Of a stretch of DNA of 64,000 bases, positions 7,764 through 16,704 are shown piece by piece. The stretch spans positions 62,001 through 126,000 of the forward strand of contig JAFLCU010000003.1 of assembly GCA_017303355.1 (NCBI GenBank), read 5' to 3'. This DNA is from Caulobacterales bacterium. GTDB taxonomy: Bacteria; Pseudomonadota; Alphaproteobacteria; Caulobacterales; Aquidulcibacteraceae. A program made the position numbers and the translations under genes. The notes below the pieces were generated by a model that saw only the letters and a list, made by a program, of their open reading frames with translations, was not told the DNA's origin and did not search any database. Every line of letters begins with the position of its first letter. Positions within the stretch are counted from its first letter, which is position 1.

Positions 7764-10475
7764 TCACTCCGCTGGCGTAGCCTTCGCGCTGGCGCGGAAT
7801 ACTGCGTTGGCGAACAGCACCTCAAGGCCATCCATGAGCGCACGCGACGTCGGATCGGCGGTGAACGCGATGACGTAGCCCGCGCCCTGCTCTTCAATGG
7901 CCACGAACGGCTTGAAGGCAAGCTGGTCGCGGTTCTCCGGCCACATCTCGCCGCTCGCAAGCAGCGATCCCGGCGCGTCGAAACGAACCACGTTCTCGCC
8001 CTCGTCGAGGCGCAAGGGCGCATAGACGTCATTGCCCTCATAGAGCACGTACACGCTCGGCGCGGCGCCGGCGCCCAACCAATGCTCGCCATCGACGCGC
8101 GCCCGCACCAAGGCGCCTGCGATGCTGTCAGGCGGCCCGCCCGTCTCTTCAATGGCGGCGCGATAGGCTGCTTCGTCGACTATCCGCGTTCCCGCAACGG
8201 TGGTAGGCGGGTCCTCGCCTTCCTCTTCGTCCGCGTCCTCAGCGTCTTCGCGATAGGCGTCTTCACGGCGCAGCGCCATCAGCTTGGATTCGGGATCAGC
8301 GAGGTAGCGCACCGCGCCCCCCAAGCCAATCAACACGCCGCCGCGCGCAACCCAAGCTCTGAGATCCGCCGCGGCTCCATCACCCAAAACGGCGCCGTAA
8401 TTGCCACCGTCCGGAAGAATGATCACATCGAATCGATCAAGCGCGCGGTCGGCAAAGGAATAGCCGCGCAACACGGTGACAGGGACGCCAAAATGCCGTT
8501 CCAGCACGAAGCGCGTTGCGCCAGCTGACGCCGCATAAGTCGGCCGATCCCATAAGAGCGCAACTCTTGGCGCACGCATGCGCGGCATCTCGGAAGAGCC
8601 GAAGCTCGGCCCTTGTGTCACCCAGCTATGGTCGACGCCCGTCACGGTTACGCCCGTTCGAGCAGCGATGGCCGCAAGCTGCGCTGGCATGTCCTCCGGC
8701 GCGCCCGCACGCGGCAGTACGAGCGAGCCCGCCGGCCAGCGGCGGCCGTCGATCACGAACGCCTCGTCCGCTGAACGCACGACAAAACCCGCACGCAAGG
8801 CGGCGCTGAGGAATGCAACAGCATTGCGATCGCCCCATGGCGCGATGAAAGCCACGGCGGCGTCTGGGTTCTCGACGCGCCCCACGAGCGTGCTGCTCGG
8901 ATCGACAGGCGTGAGCTCCGCGCGCGGCGCACTGCCGCAGCGTTCGACATTCAAATTCATCTGCAACGGCACGGACCACGCCGTGACATCGTAGAATTCA
9001 TCAGGAAGATCGCGCGCGCGGCGACGCTCCTGTTCGGCCATGAAGACGCGATCGACCGGCACCGTGCGATCGAGCAGAACGCGTGCGAACCGCGATGCCG
9101 GCTGCGCGAGATCGACGACGTATGCGCCCGCCTCGTACCGATCTCCGCATGCGCTAAAGGCGGCGCCGGCGCGGCTCACCTCGACGCGTTGGCTGGCGAG
9201 AAGCCGCGCCAGCCGGTCCGCGCCGGCCTGATCGTTTTGCGTTGGGATCAGCACATAGCGGCCGCCGCGCGCGCTACGGCCCGCCGCGATCGCGCTCTGA
9301 TGATACGCGTAGAATTCGCGGAGCCAACGCACACGCTCGCGCGCTACAGTCTCGATGGTGGCGAGGGACGCCACCGCTTGGTTCCACACGGCGTCGGCGT
9401 ACGTGAAAGTCTCGCCGTTGCTGCGGCGCGCGCGCAAGCCGCGCGCGGAAGCCTGCTCATAAGTCATGGCCGCGGCGCCGAAATACGAGGGCCAAGTGTC
9501 ACCGTAGCCGGGATAGAACAGATCGTAGGTCTCGCGTGTGAAGTAATCCATGCCGAAGCGATCGAACCATTCGGCGTTGGTGCGGCCAATCGCTTCGCGA
9601 AATCGCATCTGCGCCGGCGTCTGATACGGATTGATTGGATCCGCGGGCGGAGGAAAGAAATAGGTTTCGTCCGTACTCATCTCATGGATGTCGGCCACCG
9701 CCACCGGCAGCCATTCGAGCATCGCGCGCGTTTGCGCGCGCGTCTCAGGCTGCGTCTGCGCAAACCAATCGCGATTGAGATTGAACAAATAATGGTTCGT
9801 TCGTCCGCCCGGCCACGGCTGATCGCGCTCGGCTGAGCCTTGTTCTTCATCTGGCTGGAGACTTCCGCGCGCCGAGAGCGTGGACGCTATAAACCGCTCG
9901 CGCCCGTCTGGGTTCTGGAGCGGGTAAAGGATGATGACGCTCTCCTCCAACATCTGGGCGACGCGCCCGTCACCACGCGCGGCCAGAAGATGATAGGCGG
10001 TGTAGAGCGCCGCATCGCCGCCGCTTGTCTCGTCACCGTGCACGGAATAGGCGAGCCAAACTGGTGCGGGCAGATCGCGGATTAGCGCTTCCGCCGCGGC
10101 CCGATCCGTTCGGCGCGGATCGCCGAGGCGCTGCATGCCCGCCTTCACCGTATCCAACCGCGCCTGATTGCGAGGGCTCGTGATGATCACCACGACGAGA
10201 TCACGGCCCTGCCAGCTCTGTCCGACTGTTTCGACGCGAACTCGATCCGGCGCGGCGGCTTGCAGCGCCCGAAGATAGCGCAGCATGTCCGCGTGGCTGG
10301 TGATTTCCGCTCCTATCGAGTGGCCGACCACCCCGTCCAGCGTGGGGATGGCGGGATCATAATCCGCCGCGGGCCAAGCGCGCATGGGTTCGCCGCTCGG
10401 CAACCGCGCTTCTTGCGCAAGCGCCGTGCCGCCAAGCGCCAAAAATAGAATTAGCGCCATCAGCCACGAACGCAC
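7764..10475 (-). CDS. Exported M14-family zinc carboxypeptidase-like metallopeptidase
   Basis: A 903-residue protein. The GTG at 10475 is chosen because it follows a G-rich ribosome-binding site (GGGGGCGG) and gives a clean signal peptide (n-region RSW, hydrophobic core, cleavage after ALA at ~20). The M14 domain covers roughly residues 45-380. The zinc pair HGDE is at His146/Glu149 in SVHGDETSGGDAA, and a downstream histidine in VAVADIHEMSTDE is a candidate third ligand. Residues ~700-870 resemble a class I glutamine-amidotransferase-like fold (VIILPDGGNYG; WVARGGVLIGLGG), an arrangement common in large periplasmic M14 peptidases. It lies 118 bases downstream of the cyanophycinase-isoaspartyl peptidase fusion on the same strand and probably acts with it in the periplasm. 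Substrate is unknown. Confidence 0.85.
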   Translation of the reverse strand: MRSWLMALILFLALGGTALAQEARLPSGEPMRAWPAADYDPAIPTLDGVVGHSIGAEITSHADMLRYLRALQAAAPDRVRVETVGQSWQGRDLVVVIITSPRNQARLDTVKAGMQRLGDPRRTDRAAAEALIRDLPAPVWLAYSVHGDETSGGDAALYTAYHLLAARGDGRVAQMLEESVIILYPLQNPDGRERFIASTLSARGSLQPDEEQGSAERDQPWPGGRTNHYLFNLNRDWFAQTQPETRAQTRAMLEWLPVAVADIHEMSTDETYFFPPPADPINPYQTPAQMRFREAIGRTNAEWFDRFGMDYFTRETYDLFYPGYGDTWPSYFGAAAMTYEQASARGLRARRSNGETFTYADAVWNQAVASLATIETVARERVRWLREFYAYHQSAIAAGRSARGGRYVLIPTQNDQAGADRLARLLASQRVEVSRAGAAFSACGDRYEAGAYVVDLAQPASRFARVLLDRTVPVDRVFMAEQERRRARDLPDEFYDVTAWSVPLQMNLNVERCGSAPRAELTPVDPSSTLVGRVENPDAAVAFIAPWGDRNAVAFLSAALRAGFVVRSADEAFVIDGRRWPAGSLVLPRAGAPEDMPAQLAAIAARTGVTVTGVDHSWVTQGPSFGSSEMPRMRAPRVALLWDRPTYAASAGATRFVLERHFGVPVTVLRGYSFADRALDRFDVIILPDGGNYGAVLGDGAAADLRAWVARGGVLIGLGGAVRYLADPESKLMALRREDAYREDAEDADEEEGEDPPTTVAGTRIVDEAAYRAAIEETGGPPDSIAGALVRARVDGEHWLGAGAAPSVYVLYEGNDVYAPLRLDEGENVVRFDAPGSLLASGEMWPENRDQLAFKPFVAIEEQGAGYVIAFTADPTSRALMDGLEVLFANAVFRASAKATPAE

Positions 10476-10593
10476 CTGCCGCCCCCAATTTTGTCTCGAA
10501 TCACTCACGTCAATTACAGCGGTGCAAAACCCCGTCCAGCGGCCCTCTCCGTTCTGGATTGCGTGCAGGGCTCGGCGCCCTTTTTGGGGAGGC

Positions 10594-12582
10594 CTAGCGG
10601 AGTTCCTCATCGCTATAAATGGCCGTGCGCGGCCGCAAGTTGGATGCGGAGACCGCGCCGCGGTACATGCCGAGATCGTTGATCGCGAAGGCAGGCGCAC
10701 CACGGGCGTCCATGGCGATCAGACCGCCATCGCCGCCGAGGGCGCCGACGGACATAATCGTATCGCGGGCCGCGGATGCGATGTCTTGATCATTCCAACG
10801 TACGCGGTCGCAGACCTGCCGCGCCGCGGAGTCTCGGATGAAGTACTCGCCGGTGCCCGTCGCGGAGACCGCACAATCTCCGTCGCGGGCGTAGGTGCCT
10901 GCGCCGATCACAGGGGCGTCGCCGATGCGGCCCCACTCTTTTCCGGTCAACCCTCCCGTCGATGTCGCCGCGGCGAGATGACCATGCTGATCAAGCGCAA
11001 CGGCGCCGACTGTGCCGTACATATGCGTTGGATCGAGCATGGCCTGACGATCGCGACGCCATTCCTCAAGCATACGTTCGCGCTCAGGCGTGTGAAAGTA
11101 AGATGGATCCACCTGCGGCAATCCTTGCGCGCGCGCAAAGGCGTCGGCGCCGTCGCCCGCCATAAAGACGTGACGCGAATGCTCCATAACGGCGCGCGCG
11201 GCGAGAATGGGATTCCGAGTTGTGGTCAAAGCGGCGACTGCGCCAGCGCGCTGATTTGCGCCGTCCATGATCGCGGCGTCGAGATAGACACGCCCATCCG
11301 CGGCAATGGCGGCGCCGCGCCCGGCATTGAAGAGCGGGCTGTCTTCAAGGACCATGAGCGAGGCCTGTACCGCGTCAAGCGCGGCGCCGCCGCGTGAAAG
11401 GATGGCCTTTCCGGCATCTAACGCCTCGGTGAGCGCGCGGCGGTAAGCCCGATCCAATTCAGGCGTTAAATCGCCGCGGTCCATCACGCCGGCGCCGCCA
11501 TGAAGCGCGAGAGACCAAGCCTCGCGCGGTGCATCCGCGCCAGCATCCGCCTGACGCGGCCGCGCTGGGCGCGCAACGGCGGCTTTCAGAACACCGTCAT
11601 ACACGCCGTACACACGCTCGAAGTCCGGATTGCGCACCTCTTGTGAGCGGAGGTTGAAGCGCGTGTTTGGCCCTATCCCTGTGACGCGCACATTTCTCGC
11701 GTTGAGCGGTCGCCCAGCACGCAGATCGCGCGCTTCGCCGCCCCTCACCAGCCACGCGTACTGTTCTGGCGCGCTGGCATAGAGCGTAGCCGCACCGTCG
11801 GCCTCCACCACCAAGGACGCGTCTTCGTCAATGCCAAGTCCTACAAGCGGGACGCCGGGCGCCAATGAGCGCGCGTTGAATACGAACGCGATCAAGCGAC
11901 CTAAACGGTCTCGCGCTCCAAAGTGGCTATCGGTGACAATGTTTTCGAGCATCGGCGAATGTAGAAAATCGCCGACCATCGTGTTGGCCGGACCAAGAGG
12001 ATCTCGCAGCGCCTCTTGCGATGTGATGCTGCCGCCATCCATCGCGCCATAGCCCCAGGAGCCCTGCACAGCCAGGCCGGCGCTGGTGCCGCCGAGCGGC
12101 TTGCCCGCCGCTACAGCCGCATCAATCGCTGCATTAAGTGGCGTACCACGCCACATGCGCACATAATTGGCTTGGTCGCCGCCACCGAGAAAAATGCCGT
12201 CGGCGTTTCGCACCGCCTCAAGCAGTCTCTCGTCGTAGGCAGCGCTGCGGTCGCGAAACAGAAACAGTCGCACGGACGCTAAGCCGCCAATGCGCTCGTA
12301 AAATTCAACGTGTCCGTCCGTGCTCTCGGAAGCACTCAGTATAACGATGTGTCCGTTCCCGGCATGAGACGCGAACCAGCGAAACGCCGTCGTATTCCAA
12401 TCGCCCCCGCCTGACAGCAAGAAGCCGCCTCGCACCGCGCCAGGCGTCGGCAGCGACTCATCGCCTAAAACTGTCGTTGTGTAGCCAGGTCCCTCGGTCC
12501 AGGCGCTTTGGGCGCTTGCGCTACCGCCAATCAAGGCGAAGAAACAAGCAGCGAGAACGTATGCAGCCAGCGACCGTACCAA
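10594..12582 (-). CDS. Exported cyanophycinase (S51)-isoaspartyl peptidase (Ntn hydrolase) fusion protein
   Basis: A 662-residue two-enzyme fusion with a signal peptide (residues 1-25, ending SASAQ). Residues ~50-330 are an S51 domain: GGGDQANYVRMW at 133-144, the nucleophile elbow GGTSAG with Ser167, and SHFGARDRLGRL at 219-230, which is the cyanophycinase-like pattern. Residues ~355-655 are a plant-type asparaginase/isoaspartyl peptidase: LALHGGAG at 358-365, FNAGRGAA at 418-425, the autoprocessing nucleophile Thr524 in GTVGAVAL, and GRIGDAPVIGAGTYA. Cyanophycinases release beta-Asp-Arg dipeptides and isoaspartyl peptidases split beta-aspartyl bonds, so the halves could act in sequence. The TTG start at 12582 follows AAGGGGGG. 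It is divergent from a TonB receptor and upstream of the M14 peptidase. The domain calls are firm; the cyanophycin substrate is inference. Confidence 0.9.
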   Translation of the reverse strand: MVRSLAAYVLAACFFALIGGSASAQSAWTEGPGYTTTVLGDESLPTPGAVRGGFLLSGGGDWNTTAFRWFASHAGNGHIVILSASESTDGHVEFYERIGGLASVRLFLFRDRSAAYDERLLEAVRNADGIFLGGGDQANYVRMWRGTPLNAAIDAAVAAGKPLGGTSAGLAVQGSWGYGAMDGGSITSQEALRDPLGPANTMVGDFLHSPMLENIVTDSHFGARDRLGRLIAFVFNARSLAPGVPLVGLGIDEDASLVVEADGAATLYASAPEQYAWLVRGGEARDLRAGRPLNARNVRVTGIGPNTRFNLRSQEVRNPDFERVYGVYDGVLKAAVARPARPRQADAGADAPREAWSLALHGGAGVMDRGDLTPELDRAYRRALTEALDAGKAILSRGGAALDAVQASLMVLEDSPLFNAGRGAAIAADGRVYLDAAIMDGANQRAGAVAALTTTRNPILAARAVMEHSRHVFMAGDGADAFARAQGLPQVDPSYFHTPERERMLEEWRRDRQAMLDPTHMYGTVGAVALDQHGHLAAATSTGGLTGKEWGRIGDAPVIGAGTYARDGDCAVSATGTGEYFIRDSAARQVCDRVRWNDQDIASAARDTIMSVGALGGDGGLIAMDARGAPAFAINDLGMYRGAVSASNLRPRTAIYSDEELR

Positions 12583-12715
12583 GGCGCCCCCCTTAAAATG
12601 TTAAAACGCGTGCCGCTACAAGGGCATCCCCTGAAAGATGCGCGGAATTGCGATGGATTTCTAGTCAGGAGTAGGGTTGATTACTAATGTAGGAAATAAA
12701 CAAGGGGGGGTCCGC

Positions 12716-15490
12716 GTGCGAACTGTTCAGCGTCTATGGAAAGTCGGTATTCTCGCCACCGCGAGCGCTTTTGGGCTGGCCATCCCCGCTTTTGCGCAAA
12801 CCGTGACAACAGCGGATGCCGGCGCGGACACCGGGGAAGAGATTGTCGTACTCGGTTCGCGCATTCCGCGCGTGAACCGCGAAGGCCCCGCCCCGGTTAC
12901 CACGATCACAGCTGACGACATTCGCGCCGGCGGTTATGCAAACGTCCCAGACGTACTGAGAGGCGTTTCTCAGAATTCCGGCGAAGTTCAAACCGTACAA
13001 TCCAATAACGCCGCGGACTTTTCGCCGGGCGCGGCGCAAGTGGATTTGCGCGGTCTCGGCCCCAACCACACGCTGGTGATGGTCAATGGCCGCCGTATCG
13101 CCGACTATCCAATGCCGTTCAACGGCTCCGCGAACTTCACCAATATTGGCAACATCCCACTTGGGATGATTGAGAGCGTGCAGGTCTTGTCGGGCTCCGC
13201 CTCGGCCATCTATGGGTCAGATGCGCTGGCCGGTGTCGTCAATTTCAGGCTCAAGGATCGCGCGGACGAGACGACGCTCGACTATCGCTATGGGTGGACC
13301 GAACATGGCGGCGGTGAATCGCATCGCTTCTCAGGCTCCACCGGCTTTGACTTCGGCGCATTTCACGGCGTGTTCGGCGGCGAAGTTCTGCTGCAAAACC
13401 CGATCTTCGGCTCGCAGCGCGAGCGCCAAAATTCGACGCTCGATGCGCCGATTGGCTCTGGTTACGAAGTGCCAGTCACCAACTGGCAACGCCTCGACCA
13501 GGATTTGTACTACGCCAACGACGCCACGGAGGCCCAGTGCGCCCTGACTGAAGGCACAAATGGCGGCTCCACGCGCTACGCCATCGATGATTATTACGGC
13601 GATGGGGACTCGATCCTCGGCGCCTATTGCGGCAGCGAAAGCGCGATCGGCTATCGCTCGCTTCAATCAGAGACGGACGCGATCAATTTGATCGGTTCGT
13701 TCACTTACGATCTGAACAATCGCACCGCGCTGTTTATGGATGTTCAGTTCGGCTATTCCGAACTCCAGCTCCTGAAACGTCCGACCTCGTGGGGCTATCA
13801 AGACAACGCCACCGGCGATGATACGGGCAGCTTCTTCAATAGCTTCGATGGCATTGGCGACAATTGGTACCGCATCTTCACACCCGAAGAGATGGGCGGC
13901 CTCGACCAAGCCATGCGCCACGTCGATTCCACGACGTTCACGCTGACGCCCGGCATTCGCGGTTCTTTCGGCGCCAACGATCGCTGGCGCTACGAAGCCA
14001 CGCTGAACTACAGCGTCTATGATTCAGAGGTCACTTTCCCGCTGATCAATGCGCAACGGGCCAACGACTTCTTCCTCGGCCCCCAGCTTGGCGTGGATGA
14101 TAGCTACGGCTTCGATCTGCCAATCTTCAATGCGGATCCGACGCGCTTTTACACACCGCTGACGCCGCAGGAATATGCGTCGATCGCGGAAGACAGCGTT
14201 TATACGCCGCGAAGCTCTCTCACGATGGCCGCCGTGCAAGTGGACACGGTCGAGCTCTTCAGCTTGCCAGCGGGGCCTGTCGGTTTCGCCGCTGTCGCTG
14301 AATTCGGCCAGCAAGAGTACGATCTCGGCACCGATCCGCGCGCGATCGACCCCTATTACTTCAGCTGGGTCGACTCCCCCGGCGAAGGCGATCGCCAAAG
14401 CTGGGCCCTCGGCGCGGAGGCAAAAGCGCCGATCACCGAGAATCTCGAACTGACCGTCGCCGGCCGCTACGACAATTTCACCTACGCCGATCACGACGTC
14501 GGCGAAGGCACCTACAATATCGGCCTAGAATATCGCCCGCTCCAGTCGCTCTTGCTGCGCGGCGCATTCGGCACCGGGTTCCGCGCGCCGGACTTGAACT
14601 ACGTGTTTAAAGGCGCCGGATATGTCGAAGGCGGCGGCGCGGATTATTTCCAATGCTTCACCGACGATCCCGACGCCGCGGCAAGCGATTGTGATGATGG
14701 CGCGCGCTACCGCGTGCAAACCAGCGGATCGAGAAACCTCGAGCCGGAAACCAGCGAATCCTTCAACATCGGCTTCGTCTGGGCGCCCACACGCAACTTC
14801 GACATCTCGGTCGACTATTTCGACATTGAGATGGAAGGCGTCGTGGAAGACATGGACGTGGATCCGATCGTTCGTGACGAAGGCGAATGCCGTGTCGGCC
14901 GCCAAGACATCACTAGTCCGACTTGCCAGGACGCCATCGCGCGCGTCATCCGCGACGCCGACGGCGATCCCGCGGACATCGACTTCGTCATCATCAATCC
15001 CATCAACCTGGCGCGCGAGGCGACGACCGGGATCGATCTCGCCACGAACCTCACCTTCGACACATCGCTCGGCGTGTTTGGCGTGCGCGTCGGCTATACG
15101 CACGTGTTTGATCACACCTACGTCCGATTTGAGGGCGATACCGAGGTCGACAAACTCGCCAACGATTCCGGCTACTACATCCCACGGGACAAGGCGTCTT
15201 TGAGCTTGAGCTACGAACGCGGCCCGCTCCGCCTCAGCACAACGGCGAGCTACATCGGCCGTCTGCCGAACTATGATGAGGATGCGTGGGTCGGGAGCTA
15301 CACGACGTGGAACGGCTCAGTCGCATATGACTTCAACGATCAGCTCACGGCCTCGCTGGCCGTCACGAACCTGTTCGACGAAGCGCCGCCGCGGGACGAA
15401 ACCTGGGTCAGCTATCCCTACTATTATTCCAGCTGGTACGACGGCATCGGCCGTTCCGCGTTCCTGCAACTCACCTACCGCATGCAATAG
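12716..15490 (+). CDS. TonB-dependent outer-membrane receptor
   Basis: A 924-residue receptor. The GTG at 12716 is preferred over the upstream TTG at 12677 because a strong AAGGGGGGG site sits five bases before it and translation then gives a regular signal peptide (RTVQRLWK, hydrophobic core, AFAQ). A TonB-box-like stretch (EEIVVLGSRI) is followed by the plug domain (PAPVTTITADDI; VDLRGLGPNHTLVMVNGRR; GSASAIYGSDALAGVVNF), then the beta-barrel with terminal motif TASLAVTNLFDEAPPR and a C-terminal aromatic-rich strand. It would import a substrate across the outer membrane using TonB energy. Its promoter region (133 bases) is shared with the divergent isoaspartyl-peptidase fusion, which suggests a peptide substrate. 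No cobalamin-riboswitch-like leader is visible. Confidence 0.92.
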   Translation: MRTVQRLWKVGILATASAFGLAIPAFAQTVTTADAGADTGEEIVVLGSRIPRVNREGPAPVTTITADDIRAGGYANVPDVLRGVSQNSGEVQTVQSNNAADFSPGAAQVDLRGLGPNHTLVMVNGRRIADYPMPFNGSANFTNIGNIPLGMIESVQVLSGSASAIYGSDALAGVVNFRLKDRADETTLDYRYGWTEHGGGESHRFSGSTGFDFGAFHGVFGGEVLLQNPIFGSQRERQNSTLDAPIGSGYEVPVTNWQRLDQDLYYANDATEAQCALTEGTNGGSTRYAIDDYYGDGDSILGAYCGSESAIGYRSLQSETDAINLIGSFTYDLNNRTALFMDVQFGYSELQLLKRPTSWGYQDNATGDDTGSFFNSFDGIGDNWYRIFTPEEMGGLDQAMRHVDSTTFTLTPGIRGSFGANDRWRYEATLNYSVYDSEVTFPLINAQRANDFFLGPQLGVDDSYGFDLPIFNADPTRFYTPLTPQEYASIAEDSVYTPRSSLTMAAVQVDTVELFSLPAGPVGFAAVAEFGQQEYDLGTDPRAIDPYYFSWVDSPGEGDRQSWALGAEAKAPITENLELTVAGRYDNFTYADHDVGEGTYNIGLEYRPLQSLLLRGAFGTGFRAPDLNYVFKGAGYVEGGGADYFQCFTDDPDAAASDCDDGARYRVQTSGSRNLEPETSESFNIGFVWAPTRNFDISVDYFDIEMEGVVEDMDVDPIVRDEGECRVGRQDITSPTCQDAIARVIRDADGDPADIDFVIINPINLAREATTGIDLATNLTFDTSLGVFGVRVGYTHVFDHTYVRFEGDTEVDKLANDSGYYIPRDKASLSLSYERGPLRLSTTASYIGRLPNYDEDAWVGSYTTWNGSVAYDFNDQLTASLAVTNLFDEAPPRDETWVSYPYYYSSWYDGIGRSAFLQLTYRMQ

Positions 15491-15533
15491 CCGGCCGCAC
15501 GAATAGCCGGGAAGATATGCGACGAAGGTTATG

Positions 15534-15561
15534 CGCCGCCTCGCAACCAAGCGAGGCGGCG
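15534..15561 (+). terminator. Hairpin downstream of the TonB receptor, probable terminator
   Basis: A perfect 11-base inverted repeat (CGCCGCCTCGC / GCGAGGCGGCG) with a six-base AACCAA loop lies 43 bases after the receptor stop. No T-tract follows, so termination is likely but not certain. Confidence 0.5.
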
Positions 15562-15970
15562 ACGCCCTCTCAAGTCGGCCCTCGCTTGGCGCGAAGGCGT
15601 CAGCGCCCTACGCCGATCTTGATCTCTCCGGATCGGGCTCGTCCGAGATCGCACCAATGCGCGCCTTAAAGCGAAAGTATGCCGCGCACTGGGTCGTGCG
15701 TGCTGTACGTGTTCGCACGCACTCACCGCTTCATCGCGCTCATCAATCGTGTAACGCGCGCCTCTCGGCCTCGGCCTTTCGCGCTTATTGCGTTGGGCTG
15801 GATAAGTGAACCACCGCTGACGCCGTTCTGTGTCGTCAGTAGCGTGACCTCGCGCGAAATTCGTGCGTGAAAGCCGGACAATCAGCGGAGACTTTCTCGC
15901 TACAAGCACGGAGAGTCTGACGATGTAGTTGGACGATTGCCCGGCAAGCCTTGAAAAGTAAGGCTTGGAA
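15562..15970. other. Intergenic, no gene recognised
   Basis: About 410 bases lie between the receptor terminator and tRNA-Ala. The small open frames on both strands have no family motifs and no convincing ribosome-binding sites. I found no copy of the window's repeat families here. Confidence 0.55.
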
Positions 15971-16046
15971 TGGTGGAGCCAAGCGGGGTCGAACCGCTGA
16001 CCTCCTGCATGCCATGCAGGCGCTCTACCAACTGAGCTATGGCCCC
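15971..16046 (-). tRNA. tRNA-Ala(GGC)
   Basis: A 76-base cloverleaf on the minus strand. It has acceptor GGGGCCA paired with TGGCTCC, discriminator A and an encoded CCA end. The D-arm is AGCTCAGTTGGTAGAGC. The anticodon stem CCTGC/GCAGG encloses loop ATGGCAT with anticodon GGC. The T-arm reads GCGGTTCGACCCCGC. It reads GCC/GCU alanine codons. It is flanked by the receptor locus and the FYDLN-acid gene. Confidence 0.96.
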
Positions 16047-16092
16047 ATCGAGGCGCGGAAACTACCTTCCGCGCCCGTTTCGTCAAGCGGAC

Positions 16093-16575
16093 TTAGCGGC
16101 CGCTGTCGTCGTCGTCACCGCCGGAGAGATCGCCGATCTCGTCTTCCGGGAATTCTTCCTCATCGTCGATCAGCGGCACGCTGTCGTCATCGGCGTCGTC
16201 GGCGAGTTCTTCGTCATCTTCCGAGAAGCCCTCGGGGATGTCGTCGCCCGCCGGCTTGGCTTCTTCGTCCTCATCGTCGCCGAGAAGCGGCTCAGCGTCA
16301 GCCTCCGCGTCGATCTCGGCGGTTTCCTCGGCCTCTTCATCCTCATCGTCGTCGCCGGACTTCTTCTTGGCGCTTTCGAGATCCTCGTCCTCATCCTCCA
16401 ACGCGGGGTCGTGGGTGGTGACGCGGGCGCGCGTGCGGCGGGCGCGGACGCCCTCCTCGGCCGGATCGAAGCTGGTGGTGCATTTCGGGCAGATTGCGGG
16501 TCGACGACGCAGGTCGTAGAATTTCGCCCCGCAATTCGGGCAGACTTGCTTGTCGCCCAAGTCGGTCCTGGCCAA
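16093..16575 (-). CDS. FYDLN-acid (TIGR02300-type) zinc-ribbon protein with acidic tail
   Basis: A 160-residue protein. The N-terminal CPNCGAKFYDL and ICPKC form a four-cysteine zinc ribbon. The rest is strongly acidic, with long Asp/Glu runs (for example DEDEDLE and DDEDEEAEE) and clearly low complexity. The TTG at 16575 is chosen because it follows AAGGAG by eight bases and starts directly before the conserved ARTDLGDKQVCPNCG. Frame upstream of it overlaps aroA and looks non-coding. This family is widespread in Alphaproteobacteria next to aroA, as here (divergent, 129 bases apart). Its function is not established; the ribbon suggests nucleic-acid or protein binding. Confidence 0.87.
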   Translation of the reverse strand: MARTDLGDKQVCPNCGAKFYDLRRRPAICPKCTTSFDPAEEGVRARRTRARVTTHDPALEDEDEDLESAKKKSGDDDEDEEAEETAEIDAEADAEPLLGDDEDEEAKPAGDDIPEGFSEDDEELADDADDDSVPLIDDEEEFPEDEIGDLSGGDDDDSGR

Positions 16576-16704
16576 AACGCCGTCTCCTTCAACTCCGCCG
16601 GGGATTCGCACCCTTGCGCGGGGCGCTCGCTTGCCACCGTCCGGCCCGCCTGTCAAAAGCTTTGTCGTTCCCTTTTCAGTCTCCCCACCACGAGGGTCTC
16701 TGCC

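Noticed and set aside
12590..12630. TTAAAATGTTAA near the receptor promoter as a CtrA box
   Set aside because: The two TTAA half-sites are four bases apart, not seven, so the spacing does not fit the consensus.
12583..12715. Cobalamin riboswitch in the TonB-receptor leader
   Set aside because: The gap is only 133 bases, is shared by two divergent genes, and shows no B12-box-like sequence.
15529..16086. 185-codon minus-strand ORF across tRNA-Ala
   Set aside because: It runs through the tRNA gene and the intergenic region, and has no family motif.
16039..16704. Upstream extension of the aroA frame to 658 codons
   Set aside because: The extension is antisense to the FYDLN-acid gene, and its long hydrophobic runs mirror that gene's Asp/Glu codons. 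A good ribosome-binding site and family N-terminus fix the aroA start at 16705.
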